Assembly (NCBI GenBank): GCA_052326585.1
Contig: JBKQLU010000005.1
Coordinates: 1 to 64,000, forward strand
Direction of reading: 5' to 3'
Source of the DNA: JAPLJC01 sp052326585
GTDB lineage: Bacteria; Desulfobacterota; Desulfobaccia; Desulfobaccales; 0-14-0-80-60-11
DNA length: 64,000 bases
Below the pieces are notes generated by a model, which saw only the letters and a program-made list of their open reading frames with translations, ran no database searches and was not told the DNA's origin. The translations under genes and the position numbers were made by a program. The first letter of the stretch is position 1. Each line of letters begins with the position of its first letter. Shown one piece after another: positions 33,855 to 42,891 of the stretch.

Positions 33855-33993
33855 GGGCAGTGCCCACCCTACAACTCGAAGCACAGGGCGGACACATGGG
33901 CCCGCCCCTAGCTTAATAAAATGGACCTTGAGAGTAGGAAGGGGCGTTGCACCGCCATTTACTCGAAACTCAAAACTCGAAACTCGAAACTTA
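33855..33993. repeat. Short palindrome and tandem CTCGAAA units
   Basis: GGTGGGCA and TGCCCACC form a tight palindrome at about 33851-33867, and four degenerate ACTCGAAA-type units lie at about 33961-33992, immediately next to the nuoN stop. No gene is seen in 33831-33999. Confidence 0.5.
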
Positions 33994-33999
33994 AGGAAC

Positions 34000-35421
34000 T
34001 CAGAGGACCGACTTCACCGCGACCTTGGCCAGTTCCACGATGCGGTCCGGGAAGATCCCGAAGCCGATGATCACCGCGGCCAGGGCATAGTTCAGCAAGC
34101 GGGTGGGCAGGTTCAGGATTATCGGTCCCAGTCCGGGATCGTCCTTGAAATAGGCGGCGTAGAGCACCCGCAGATAGTAATAGAGGGACACGGTGCCGTT
34201 CACCGCCCCGATCAACACCAGCCAAAAGTAGCCGGAGTTCATGGCGGAGGTGAAGAGGAGCAGCTTCCCGGTGAAGCCGATGGAGGGGGGCACCCCCGCC
34301 AGGGCGAAGATCCCCAGGATCAGGTTCATGCTGAGCAGGGGGCTGCGGCGGTAGAGGCCGCCCAGCTCGACAATCTTCAAGTCGCGGCCGTCCCCGGCCA
34401 CTTCCGAAAGCACCATGAAGACCGTGAAGTTCATCACCAGGTAAGCCAGGGCATAATAGACCGCGGCAATGTAACCGGCCTCTTTCAGGGTCAAAATCCC
34501 TATGAGGAAGTAACCGGCGTGGGCGATGGAGGAGTAGGCCAGCATGCGCTTGAAGTCTTTTTGGATGATGGCCACCAGGTTGCCCAGGGTCATGGAGGCG
34601 ATGGAGAGAATCATCAGGGCCTGGGTGAAGCCGTAGCCGTAGCCGGCCCCCAGGGCGGCAAAACGCAGCAGCAGGGCCACCGCCGCGGCCTTGGAGGCAG
34701 TGGCGATGAAGGCGGTAACCTGATTGGCGGCGCCCTGGTAAACGTCCGGGGCCCAGAAGTGGAAGGGAAAGACCGACAGCTTAAAGAAGAAGCCGGCCAT
34801 GGCCAGGAGCAGGCCGATAAGACCGATGGGGCTCTGGGTCAGTTGGGCCAGGCGGGGCGCCAGATCGGCCAGGTAAGTGGTGCCGGTGGCCCCAAAGATG
34901 TAGCTCAGCCCGAAGAGCATGAAGCCGGAGGAGACCGCGCCGATGAAGAGGTACTTGATGCCCGCCTCCACGTCGATGCCGTCACCCCGGCGCAGGGGCA
35001 CCAGGATGTAGAGGGAATAAGAGGAGAGCTCCAGGGCCACGTAAATGGTGAGGAGTTCCACTGCCGAGACCAGCAGCATCATGCCGATAATAGTGGTGGC
35101 GAGAAACAGGTAGAATTCGGCCTGCTGGCGCGCCTCGATGCCGGCCAGGTTATGGGAGATGGTCAGGACCAGGAAGAGGCCCAGGGCCAGGGCGAACTTG
35201 AAGATCTGGCTGAAAAGGTCAACTCGGTAGGCCTTAAAGAACAGATATCCCTGCTGCCAGAGGCAGCAGGCGGTGAGCAGCACCCCCAGTGCGGCCAGCC
35301 CCAGGGCGATCCGGTAGTCGGTCTTGACCCGGGGCGCGCCCCGGAGGCTGAGGCAGAAAAAGACCAGGGCCAGGCCCAGATAATAGAGTTCCGGTCCGAA
35401 CAGCAGCAGATTCATGGTCAC
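34000..35421 (-). CDS. nuoN: NADH-quinone oxidoreductase subunit N
   Basis: Antiporter-like membrane subunit of complex I (473 aa, about 14 helices) that couples electron transfer to ion pumping. LSSYSLYILVPLRRGD (TM5 Glu region), GFFFKLSVFPFHFWAPDVYQGA (the TM7/TM8 Lys and Pro-His loop) and LAYSSIAHAGYFLIG are conserved. Last gene of the nuo operon; its start overlaps nuoM by 4 bp. Confidence 0.96.
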   Translation of the reverse strand: MTMNLLLFGPELYYLGLALVFFCLSLRGAPRVKTDYRIALGLAALGVLLTACCLWQQGYLFFKAYRVDLFSQIFKFALALGLFLVLTISHNLAGIEARQQAEFYLFLATTIIGMMLLVSAVELLTIYVALELSSYSLYILVPLRRGDGIDVEAGIKYLFIGAVSSGFMLFGLSYIFGATGTTYLADLAPRLAQLTQSPIGLIGLLLAMAGFFFKLSVFPFHFWAPDVYQGAANQVTAFIATASKAAAVALLLRFAALGAGYGYGFTQALMILSIASMTLGNLVAIIQKDFKRMLAYSSIAHAGYFLIGILTLKEAGYIAAVYYALAYLVMNFTVFMVLSEVAGDGRDLKIVELGGLYRRSPLLSMNLILGIFALAGVPPSIGFTGKLLLFTSAMNSGYFWLVLIGAVNGTVSLYYYLRVLYAAYFKDDPGLGPIILNLPTRLLNYALAAVIIGFGIFPDRIVELAKVAVKSVL

Positions 35422-36890
35422 ATTCCCTGGAGAAAGGGGATTACCGCGGTTTTAATCGTGCCCACCATCAGTTGCGGGAAGAACCCGAAGAGGATCAGGA
35501 CGCTGATGAGGATCATGCGCGGCAAGCCCAGGAAGGGGCTGACATCCTCGAAATGGATGAATTTGGGATTAGGTTCGTTGAAGAAGGTATTCTGCACCAC
35601 GCGCAGGGCGAAGAGGGCGCCCACCACCAGGGCGGCGATGGCCAGCAGCCCCTGCACCGGGTAGACCTTGACCGCGGAGATAAAGACCAGCAGTTCGGCC
35701 CAGAAACTGGCCATGCCCGGAACCCCGGCGCCGCATAAGGCCGCGGTGATGAAGAAGGCGGAGGCCACCGGCATGATCTTGGAGAAGCCCCCCAACTCGT
35801 GAATGTCCCGGGTATGGGTGCGGTCATAGATATAGCCCACCGAAGAGAAGAAGAGGGCGGTCATGATGCCGTGGGCGAACATCTGGAAGACGCTGCCGTT
35901 GAGGCCGTCCACTGTGCCGGTGGCCAGCCCCAGGCAGACGATGCCCATGTGGGACACCGAGGAATAGCCGATAACGTATTTCAAGTCCGTCTGGGCCAGG
36001 CCCACGAAGACGCCGTAGACAATGCCCACGGTGGCCAGCAGGGCCATGAGCTGGGCCCAGTATTGAAAGCCCGCCGGGCAGAGAAACATGGCCACCCGCA
36101 GGATGGCGAAAGAGCCCAGCTTCATGAGCACCCCGGCGTGGAGCATACTCACCGCGGTGGGAGCGGCCACGTGGCCCACCGGCGACCAGGTGTGGAACGG
36201 CCAGACCGCGGCCAGGACCCCGAAGCCGAAAAAGAGCATCACAAAGGCAACCTTCTGGATCCAGGGGGTGAAGTGGGCGCCGTGCAGCCGGATCATGTCG
36301 AAGGTCTGGAGGCCCGAAGAGGAATAGAGCAGCAGGATGCCGGGGATGATGAGGCCGCTGCCGGCCATCAGATACAGGGTGAGCTTCATGGCGGCGTATT
36401 CTTTGCGGGTGGAGCCCCAGACCAGGATGAGGATGTACATGGGCACCACCGCGATCTCATAGAACAGAAAGAACATAAAGAGATCGTAGGACATGAAGAC
36501 GCCGAAGACCCCGGTCACCAGGGCCAGCATCCAGATGAAGTACTCCTTGGTGCGCACCTCCAGTTCCCACATAGTGAGGACGCCGGTGAAGATGACGATG
36601 CCGGTGAGCAGCAGTAGGGGGGCGTTCAGGCCTTCGACTCCCACGTGGTAAGTGATGCCGAAGGTCCGCACCCACTGGTACTGTTCCACGAACTGCAAAC
36701 CCCCCAGGGTCCGGTCATAGGCCACGAAGGTGTAAATGGCCAGGGCCAGGGAGACGCCCGCAGCCAGCAGGGATACGGCCTTGATGAGAAACTTTTGATC
36801 CTCCCGCAGGCAGAGGAGGATAAACAGTCCCGCCGGCGGGGCCAGCAGCATGCAGGACAGAATGGGGAAGGCAGCCAGGTGTTCGGTCAT
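35418..36890 (-). CDS. nuoM: NADH-quinone oxidoreductase subunit M
   Basis: Second antiporter-like subunit (490 aa). FFLFYEIAVVPMYILI (TM5 Glu), FGFGVLAAVWPFHTWSPVGHVAAPTAVSMLHAGVLMKLG (proton-channel Lys/His region) and VIGYSSVSHMGIVCLG are signatures. It overlaps nuoN by 4 bp and is separated from nuoL by a single base. Confidence 0.96.
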   Translation of the reverse strand: MTEHLAAFPILSCMLLAPPAGLFILLCLREDQKFLIKAVSLLAAGVSLALAIYTFVAYDRTLGGLQFVEQYQWVRTFGITYHVGVEGLNAPLLLLTGIVIFTGVLTMWELEVRTKEYFIWMLALVTGVFGVFMSYDLFMFFLFYEIAVVPMYILILVWGSTRKEYAAMKLTLYLMAGSGLIIPGILLLYSSSGLQTFDMIRLHGAHFTPWIQKVAFVMLFFGFGVLAAVWPFHTWSPVGHVAAPTAVSMLHAGVLMKLGSFAILRVAMFLCPAGFQYWAQLMALLATVGIVYGVFVGLAQTDLKYVIGYSSVSHMGIVCLGLATGTVDGLNGSVFQMFAHGIMTALFFSSVGYIYDRTHTRDIHELGGFSKIMPVASAFFITAALCGAGVPGMASFWAELLVFISAVKVYPVQGLLAIAALVVGALFALRVVQNTFFNEPNPKFIHFEDVSPFLGLPRMILISVLILFGFFPQLMVGTIKTAVIPFLQGM

Positions 36891-36891
36891 A

Positions 36892-38820
36892 TCAGCGACC
36901 CATCAGGAGGTAGATCCCGACCCCGGCCAGGACCACAACCATGAAGAAGAGATTGTATTGCAAAAAGGCGGTCTGGACCAAGGAGAGAAGCCTGCCGCCG
37001 CCGACGGTGGAGAAGGCCACCGTGTCTACCCCGCCGTCCACCACCCGGCGGTCATTGTAGGTGAACAACCGGGAAAAGGTGCCGTAAATCACCGTGTTGA
37101 GGAACCAGCGCCAGAAGTGATCCATGTACCATTTCTGAATAAAAAATTCTTGCAGCCACGGCACTCTCTGGATAAATCCCTGGCACCTGGCGCCTGGGGC
37201 GCCCCAGTCGAACCAGGCCACCGCGATGCCGCCCACCCCGCAGCATAAGGCGCCGGCCATCAGGAAATAATTGAGCGCCTCGGGATGGGCTTCCCCCAAC
37301 AAGAACTTCTGCAGGTAGCCCTCGCAGAAACCCAGGCTCAGGGTGAAGAGGGCCAGGACGATGAGGGGAAGAGACATGACCCAGGGCACCCCGTGGTGTT
37401 CATCGGCCGCATCGCCGTGCCCGTGCCCGTGGCCGGGATGAGCCTCCACGTGGCCGGGAACCTTGCCGTAGGCGCCGGGTTTGGGAAAGAGCATGACAAA
37501 GATGACCCGGAAGGAGTAGTAGGCGGTCAGGAAGGCGCCCAAAAGCCCCATGGCCAGCCAGAGCTTGTTAGGCAGTTGGGACAGGGCGCCCATCACCAGT
37601 TCCTTGCTGAAGAAGCCGGACAGGGGAGGGATGCCCGACAGGGCCAGGGCGGCAATGGTGATACAGGTCATGGGAATCAGCAGCTTGCGCCCGCCGTTGC
37701 TGGCCATGGTAAAAAAGTCATTGGTGCCGAAATGATGAATGAAGACCCCGGAACAGAGGAAGAGCAGGGCCTTGAAGGCGGCGTGGGTGGTGAGATGGTA
37801 ATAGCCGGGAAAGAGAGTGCCGGAGGCCAGTCCGGCGGCGGCCAGCCCCATGGACATGAAGCCCAGTTGGCTGATGGTGGAATAGGCCCAGACCTGTTTG
37901 ATGTCGGTGGCCACCATACCGATGGTGGAGGAGATCAACAGGGTCAGGGTGGAAATGGCCAGAATCACGGTCATGGCGGTGGCCGAAGCCGCAAAGAATG
38001 GGAAGATGCGGGTCATGAGGTAGATGCCGGCGGCCACCATGGTGGCGGAGTGGAGCAGGGCCGAGACCGGGGTGGGGCCTTCCATGGCGTCGGGCAGCCA
38101 GACGTGCAACGGAAACTGGGCGCTCTTGCCCATGACCCCGCAAAAGATCAAGAGCGCCGCGGGGGTGAGCAGCCAGGGCGGCATGGTCTTGGCCACCGCC
38201 GCGGCGTTAACCGTGGCGATATCCAGGTTGCCGTAGAATATGGTCAGGAACACCAGGCCCATGAAGAAGCCGATGTCGCCGAAGCGAGTGACCACAAAGG
38301 CCTTTTTCCCGGCCTCCGAGGCGGAGAATTTCTCATACCAGAAGCCGATCAGCAGGTAGGAGGCCAGGCCCACCAGTTCCCAGGCGATGTAAAGCTGCAA
38401 GAGGCCGCTGGAGATCACCAGGGTGAGCATGGCCAGGGCAAAGAGGGAGAGGTCGGCATAGTAGCGGCCGAAACCCGGGTCGCCGCCCATGTAACCGATG
38501 GAGTAAACCTGCACCAGCCAACTGATGGTGGCCACGATACAGAACATCACCAGGCTGGTGGGGTCCAGGAGGAAACCGAAGGGCACCTTGACCAGATCCG
38601 AGACCAGCCAGTTAAAGTTGTAGATGATGGGTTTTTCCAGGCCGCCCAGCTTAAAGAAGAAGCTCCAGGCTATAATCAGGGGGATAGTGGAGGCCGTGAG
38701 GGAGATGGCCAACGAGAGGTGGGGCCGGTTCCTGGTGAAGATCATTATCAGAGCAAAGGCCGTCAGCGGCAAAAATACCGTCAGGAGACAGCCCCAAAGG
38801 ATCGGATCGCACGAGCCCAT
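36892..38820 (-). CDS. nuoL: NADH-quinone oxidoreductase subunit L
   Basis: Largest antiporter-like subunit (642 aa), ending in the lateral helix that spans the other pumps. Signatures include LLIGFWYEKFSASEAGKKAF, KSAQFPLHVWLPDAMEGPTPVSALLHSATMVAAG and WAYSTISQLGFM. A His-rich loop (HPGHGHGHGDAADEHHG, about residues 455-478) lies between helices before SLPLIVLALF, larger than in most relatives. Confidence 0.96.
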   Translation of the reverse strand: MGSCDPILWGCLLTVFLPLTAFALIMIFTRNRPHLSLAISLTASTIPLIIAWSFFFKLGGLEKPIIYNFNWLVSDLVKVPFGFLLDPTSLVMFCIVATISWLVQVYSIGYMGGDPGFGRYYADLSLFALAMLTLVISSGLLQLYIAWELVGLASYLLIGFWYEKFSASEAGKKAFVVTRFGDIGFFMGLVFLTIFYGNLDIATVNAAAVAKTMPPWLLTPAALLIFCGVMGKSAQFPLHVWLPDAMEGPTPVSALLHSATMVAAGIYLMTRIFPFFAASATAMTVILAISTLTLLISSTIGMVATDIKQVWAYSTISQLGFMSMGLAAAGLASGTLFPGYYHLTTHAAFKALLFLCSGVFIHHFGTNDFFTMASNGGRKLLIPMTCITIAALALSGIPPLSGFFSKELVMGALSQLPNKLWLAMGLLGAFLTAYYSFRVIFVMLFPKPGAYGKVPGHVEAHPGHGHGHGDAADEHHGVPWVMSLPLIVLALFTLSLGFCEGYLQKFLLGEAHPEALNYFLMAGALCCGVGGIAVAWFDWGAPGARCQGFIQRVPWLQEFFIQKWYMDHFWRWFLNTVIYGTFSRLFTYNDRRVVDGGVDTVAFSTVGGGRLLSLVQTAFLQYNLFFMVVVLAGVGIYLLMGR

Positions 38821-38821
38821 G

Positions 38822-39139
38822 TCAGCCCCTCAGTTCCGTGGCTTGATCGATATTCACGGTCTGCAGCTTACGGTAGACCGCGATAATGATACTCAGGGCG
38901 ATGGCGGCTTCCGCGGCGGCCACCGCCATGATGAACAGGGTGATGATCTGGCCCACCGCCGGATGCGGAGCTAAAAAGCGGTTGAAGGCCATAAAGTTGA
39001 TGCTGGCGGCGTTGAGAATGAGTTCCACCGAAATGAGCACCGCGATCAGATTACGCCGCGCCAGCACTCCATAGAGGCCGATGGCGAAGAGTACCAGGGC
39101 CAGATAGAGATAAGTCTGCAACTGGTTAAAGAGGAGCAT
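38822..39139 (-). CDS. nuoK: NADH-quinone oxidoreductase subunit K
   Basis: Three-helix membrane subunit (105 aa). Conserved Glu residues lie in LISVELILNAASINF and in the third helix (AAEAAIALSIIIAVYR). The stop is 1 bp before nuoL. Length and position are normal. Confidence 0.96.
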   Translation of the reverse strand: MLLFNQLQTYLYLALVLFAIGLYGVLARRNLIAVLISVELILNAASINFMAFNRFLAPHPAVGQIITLFIMAVAAAEAAIALSIIIAVYRKLQTVNIDQATELRG

Positions 39140-39142
39140 CGG

Positions 39143-39679
39143 TCACCTCTCGGGGGCCCCGCGGCCGCGGCCGCCCCGGGCCGTGACCAAGGCCCCCCGC
39201 ATGGCCCCCAACAGGAGCCGGGAGATCACTTCAAAGATCAGGGAATAAGTGGTCAGGAGGTAATGGCCCAGGGTGGTGATCGACCAATCGGAGCTGCGCT
39301 CCGGGGCCGGGACCCAGGTGGTCTTTTTCAACAGTATTCCCAGGAAGATGAAGACCGCCAGGGCGCCAGTCAGGGCTGCCGTGATCTTCCAGGGATTCCG
39401 GGGAGGCCGGGGCAGGTATTGGGGTTCGGAGAGCATCACGGCAAAACAGATGGCAATGCAGATGGCCCCCACGTAGATGAGAATCTCCATCAGGGCCACA
39501 AAGGGGCTGTTGAGAAAGACGAAGAGGCCGGAGACGCCGAAGAGCGCCAGGGCCAGTCCCAAAACATTATGAAAGATCTTCCGGGCCGCCACCGCAATCA
39601 CGGCGCCCAGGATGGTCAGGGCCACTACCAGCACAAAGGCGGCGGAGGCCAGGTTCTGCGGGCTAAAGAGGGCGCTCAT
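39143..39679 (-). CDS. nuoJ: NADH-quinone oxidoreductase subunit J
   Basis: Five-helix membrane subunit (178 aa). NSPFVALMEILIYVGAICI is the TM3 pi-bulge region; the C-terminal tail is Arg/Gly rich. The ATG at 39679 overlaps the nuoI stop (ATGA); longer open frames upstream merely read through nuoI in another frame. Confidence 0.95.
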   Translation of the reverse strand: MSALFSPQNLASAAFVLVVALTILGAVIAVAARKIFHNVLGLALALFGVSGLFVFLNSPFVALMEILIYVGAICIAICFAVMLSEPQYLPRPPRNPWKITAALTGALAVFIFLGILLKKTTWVPAPERSSDWSITTLGHYLLTTYSLIFEVISRLLLGAMRGALVTARGGRGRGAPER

Positions 39680-40302
39680 TCCTTGACCTCGTCTGGCGGC
39701 GCCTTTGGAGGCTTGGCCTCCTGCGGGGGCTGGGCGGGTTTGCCCTCCGCGGCCTTGGCCGCAGTCTCTTTTTCCCGGGCTTCCCGGGCGGCCGCCTCGG
39801 CGGCTGCGGCCGCGGCTATCTCGGCCGCGGTGGGAATGGGGGTCGGGGGTAAACCGGCGGCCCGCTGGCGCTCTTGCAAAAGGGTCAGATGATCTATGAC
39901 TGCCTCCTCCCGGTGAAAAACCGCCAGGCGGTATTCCCGGGAATATTCCAGGGCCGTGGTGGGGCAGACCTCGACGCAGAGGCCGCAGAGACTGCAGTAA
40001 TAGTGCTCGTGGACGTAAGTATAGGGCACCTTCTGCTTGGCCCCCGGCAGCTTGGTCCCTGCCACCGTGATGAGCTGGGAGGGGCAGATGCGGGCGCACA
40101 TCTCGCAGGCGATGCAGCGATGCGTCCGGGTCTCGGGGTCGAGGAGCAATTGGGGATGGCCCCGGTAGGCCGGGCTCATCTCGATCTTCTGCCGGGGGTA
40201 TTGGACGGTGACTACGGGTTTGACGAAATAGCGGATAGTCACCGCCATGCCCGCCAGCAGGCTCCAGAATCCCGAGGCGATCTCTCTGACATAGGTTATC
40301 AT
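39676..40302 (-). CDS. nuoI: NADH-quinone oxidoreductase subunit I (two 4Fe-4S clusters, extended tail)
   Basis: Ferredoxin-like peripheral-arm subunit carrying clusters N6a and N6b (208 aa). CIACEMCARICPSQ and CSLCGLCVEVCPTT hold the eight cluster Cys. After the fold ends near residue 140, about 65 residues of Ala/Glu/Lys/Pro-rich sequence follow, which the family usually lacks. Confidence 0.95.
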   Translation of the reverse strand: MITYVREIASGFWSLLAGMAVTIRYFVKPVVTVQYPRQKIEMSPAYRGHPQLLLDPETRTHRCIACEMCARICPSQLITVAGTKLPGAKQKVPYTYVHEHYYCSLCGLCVEVCPTTALEYSREYRLAVFHREEAVIDHLTLLQERQRAAGLPPTPIPTAAEIAAAAAAEAAAREAREKETAAKAAEGKPAQPPQEAKPPKAPPDEVKE

Positions 40303-40327
40303 GGCTCAGTCAACCGTAAGCGGCCCC

Positions 40328-41302
40328 TCATCTCAGTTTCAATACCAGGGCGGTGATCAGCAGATTGGCGAAGGCTAGCGGAATCAAGACCTTCCAGGCC
40401 AGAGTGATCAACTGGTCGAAGCGTACCCGCGGGAAGGTCCAGCGGAACCACATCATCAGAAAGATGAGGGCGTAGACCTTCAGAAGCAGCCAGACCACCC
40501 CGGGCAGGATGGGGCCCTGCCAGCCCCCCAGAAACAGGACCGCGCCCACCGCCGAGGTGATGAACATGTTGGTGTATTCCGCCAAAAAAAAGAGGGCAAA
40601 ACGCATGCCGGTATATTCGGTGTGGAACCCGGCCACCAGCTCCGACTCCGCTTCCGGCAGGTCGAAGGGGGCCCGGTTGGTTTCGGCAGTGGCGCAGGTA
40701 ATAAAGAGGATAAAGGCCAGGGGCTGCACCAGGACGAACCAGTAGGAGCCCTGGGCCGCCACGATGTCCGAGAGCCTGAAGGAGCCCACCATCAGGATGA
40801 TGCTCATCACCGTGATGAGCAGCGGGATTTCGTAGGCAATATTTTGGGCCACCGAACGGATGGCCCCGAAGACCGCGTATTTATTGTTGGAAGACCAGCC
40901 GGCCATGAGGATGGCCAGGACCGCCAGGGTGGAAAAGGCCAGGATCAGCACGATCCCCACGTTCAGGTCCCGGATGATCAGGGACCGGGAAAAGGGGATC
41001 ACCAGAAAGGAGAGCAACACCGGCAGGAAGATGACTATGGGGGCCAGCCGGTAAACGGGCCGGTCCGCCTCTTCCGGGGTGATGAGTTCCTTGCCCATGA
41101 GCTTCAGGGCGTCGGCCACGGTTTGCACGGCGCCGTGGGGTCCCACTTCCATGGGCCCCAGGCGGAGCTGCATGTGGGCCGAGACCTTGCGCTCCATCCA
41201 GATGAGAAACAGGGCGTTCACCGAAACCAGGGCGATGACCCCGATGAGGCCGATGATCATCCGGCCTGCTTCCGATGCCCAATATTGCGCCAACAGTTCC
41301 AT
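40328..41302 (-). CDS. nuoH: NADH-quinone oxidoreductase subunit H
   Basis: Membrane subunit at the quinone chamber (324 aa, eight or more helices). RLGPMEVGPHGAVQTVADALKL, APFDLPEAESELVAGFHTEYTGM (quinone-site loop) and RWTFPRVRFDQL are signatures. It lies 19 bp after nuoD; no nuoG is present between nuoD and nuoH. Confidence 0.97.
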   Translation of the reverse strand: MELLAQYWASEAGRMIIGLIGVIALVSVNALFLIWMERKVSAHMQLRLGPMEVGPHGAVQTVADALKLMGKELITPEEADRPVYRLAPIVIFLPVLLSFLVIPFSRSLIIRDLNVGIVLILAFSTLAVLAILMAGWSSNNKYAVFGAIRSVAQNIAYEIPLLITVMSIILMVGSFRLSDIVAAQGSYWFVLVQPLAFILFITCATAETNRAPFDLPEAESELVAGFHTEYTGMRFALFFLAEYTNMFITSAVGAVLFLGGWQGPILPGVVWLLLKVYALIFLMMWFRWTFPRVRFDQLITLAWKVLIPLAFANLLITALVLKLR

Positions 41303-41321
41303 AATTTCGTTCTCAAAACGC

Positions 41322-42434
41322 CTAGCGGTCGATTTCCGGGATCACCAGGTCCATTGAACCGAGGATGGCCACCAGGTCGGCCACCAGGGTGTCCACCGCC
41401 ACCTCGGGCAGGATGCTGAGATTGCCGAAGGACGGCACCCGGAGTTTGATGCGGTAGGGTTTGATATCGCCCTGGCTGACGATATAGCAGCCGAATTCGC
41501 CGCGGGCGCTTTCCACCGCCTGATAGACCTCACCGGGCGCGGGTTTCAGGCGTTTGGGCACCTTGTCGGCCATGATGGGGCCGCTGGGGAGCTTGTCCAA
41601 GGCCTGTTCGACGATCCTGAGGCTCTGCTCCATCTCCAGGACGCGGACGAGATAGCGGTCGAAGACGTCGCCCTTAGCGCCGATGGGAATCTGGAAGTCG
41701 AAGGCCGGGTAGGCGGAATAGGGCTCGCTCTTGCGGATATCGTAAGCGATGCCGCTGCCCCGGAGCGTAGGGCCGGTAAGGCCGTATTGCACCGCCTGGT
41801 CGCGGTTGATCAGGCCGACGTTTTGGGTGCGGTTGATGAAGATGACGTTCTTGGTCACCAGCGACTCGTAATCCCGAAAGCGGCCGCGCAGGCGCTTGAT
41901 AAAGGCCCGGGCGCCGGTGACGAACTCCTCGTCGAGGTCCCGGGGCACCCCGCCGAAGCGGAAGAAGCAGTAGGTGAGGCGGGAGCCGGTAATCCGGTCC
42001 AGCAGGTCCAGGATATGTTCCCGGTCGTCGAAGCAATAGAGGATGGGGGTGAAGGCCCCCAGGTCCAGGAGATAGGCGCCGATCCAGAGCAGGTGGGAGG
42101 AGATGCGGTTCAGCTCGCTTAAAATCACCCGGATGAATTCCGCCCGTTCCGGCACCGTCAGGCCGATGAGTCTCTCCACCGCCATGCAGTAGCCCTGATT
42201 GTAGGCCAGGGCGTGCAGGTAATCCACCCGGCCCAGGTTGGGCAGGAACTGCTGGTAGTTGCGATTCTCGGCCATGTGCTCGTGGCCCCGGTGGCCATAG
42301 CCAATGACCGGTTCGGCCTTGGTGATGTACTCCCCGTCCATCTCCAGGAGCACCCGCAAGACCCCATGGGTGCTGGGATGTTGCGGACCCAGGTTGAGGG
42401 TATAAGTCTTTTCTTCTATGCCTAACTCAATCAT
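41322..42434 (-). CDS. nuoD: NADH-quinone oxidoreductase subunit D (49 kDa)
   Basis: Quinone-site subunit of the peripheral arm (370 aa), related to the NiFe-hydrogenase large subunit. LNLGPQHPSTHGVLRVLLEMDGE, VIGYGHRGHEHMAE and the C-terminal PEIDR are conserved. ATG 42434 gives the normal MIELGIEEKTYTLNLGP start; an upstream TTG at 42452 is less likely. It overlaps nuoC by 8 bp. Confidence 0.97.
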   Translation of the reverse strand: MIELGIEEKTYTLNLGPQHPSTHGVLRVLLEMDGEYITKAEPVIGYGHRGHEHMAENRNYQQFLPNLGRVDYLHALAYNQGYCMAVERLIGLTVPERAEFIRVILSELNRISSHLLWIGAYLLDLGAFTPILYCFDDREHILDLLDRITGSRLTYCFFRFGGVPRDLDEEFVTGARAFIKRLRGRFRDYESLVTKNVIFINRTQNVGLINRDQAVQYGLTGPTLRGSGIAYDIRKSEPYSAYPAFDFQIPIGAKGDVFDRYLVRVLEMEQSLRIVEQALDKLPSGPIMADKVPKRLKPAPGEVYQAVESARGEFGCYIVSQGDIKPYRIKLRVPSFGNLSILPEVAVDTLVADLVAILGSMDLVIPEIDR

Positions 42435-42891
42435 GGCCCGCGTCGGCTCCAAAGTCTTTCCGCAAGGGATGAAAATCCGCGTCTTCCGGCAGCAGCAAGC
42501 GTTTCAGGTTGGGGTGCCCGGCGAACTTGATGCCGAAAAGATCGTAGACCTCCCGTTCGTACCAATCCGCCCCGGCATAGACCCCGGAGATGGTGGGCGC
42601 CTGGACTCCCTGGGCCTCTTGCCCTTCTTTGGTCAGAGAGGCGTGCACCACGGTGCGGCACAGCTCGGTAAAGCTGGCGAAGTGATAGACCAGGGAGAAG
42701 GATTCGGGCCAGTCCAGGGCGGTGAGCGATTCGAGAAAGCAGCCCGCCTCCAGCATGGCCTGGGCCACGGCCGGCATCTGGACCGGCGCCGCGGCCACCT
42801 CCAGGTGACAGCCGGTCTTGACGTAATCGCCGTCGCTTACCTGCGCCAGCTTCAAGGGGGCCAAGGCCGCTTTGAGCTTATCCATTAACAT
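42427..42891 (-). CDS. nuoC: NADH-quinone oxidoreductase subunit C (30 kDa)
   Basis: Peripheral-arm subunit (154 aa) bridging NuoD and NuoB. The signature ADWYEREVYDLFGIKFAGHPNLKRLLLPED (about 108-137) is clear. ATG 42891 is preferred because AGGAAG lies 7 bases upstream; ATG 42885 is possible. The start overlaps the nuoB end by 14 bp. It is separate from nuoD, not fused. Confidence 0.95.
   Translation of the reverse strand: MLMDKLKAALAPLKLAQVSDGDYVKTGCHLEVAAAPVQMPAVAQAMLEAGCFLESLTALDWPESFSLVYHFASFTELCRTVVHASLTKEGQEAQGVQAPTISGVYAGADWYEREVYDLFGIKFAGHPNLKRLLLPEDADFHPLRKDFGADAGHD

Noticed and set aside
33835..35664. 609-codon open frame on the + strand opposite nuoN/nuoM
   Set aside because: Composition is Gly/Gln/Asp/His-rich as expected for the antisense of GC-rich membrane-protein genes; no ribosome binding site or domain, and it lies entirely opposite well-identified genes.
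37285..38886. 533-codon open frame on the + strand opposite nuoL
   Set aside because: Same antisense artefact (EEGQDDEGKR-like composition); nuoL is certain on the other strand.
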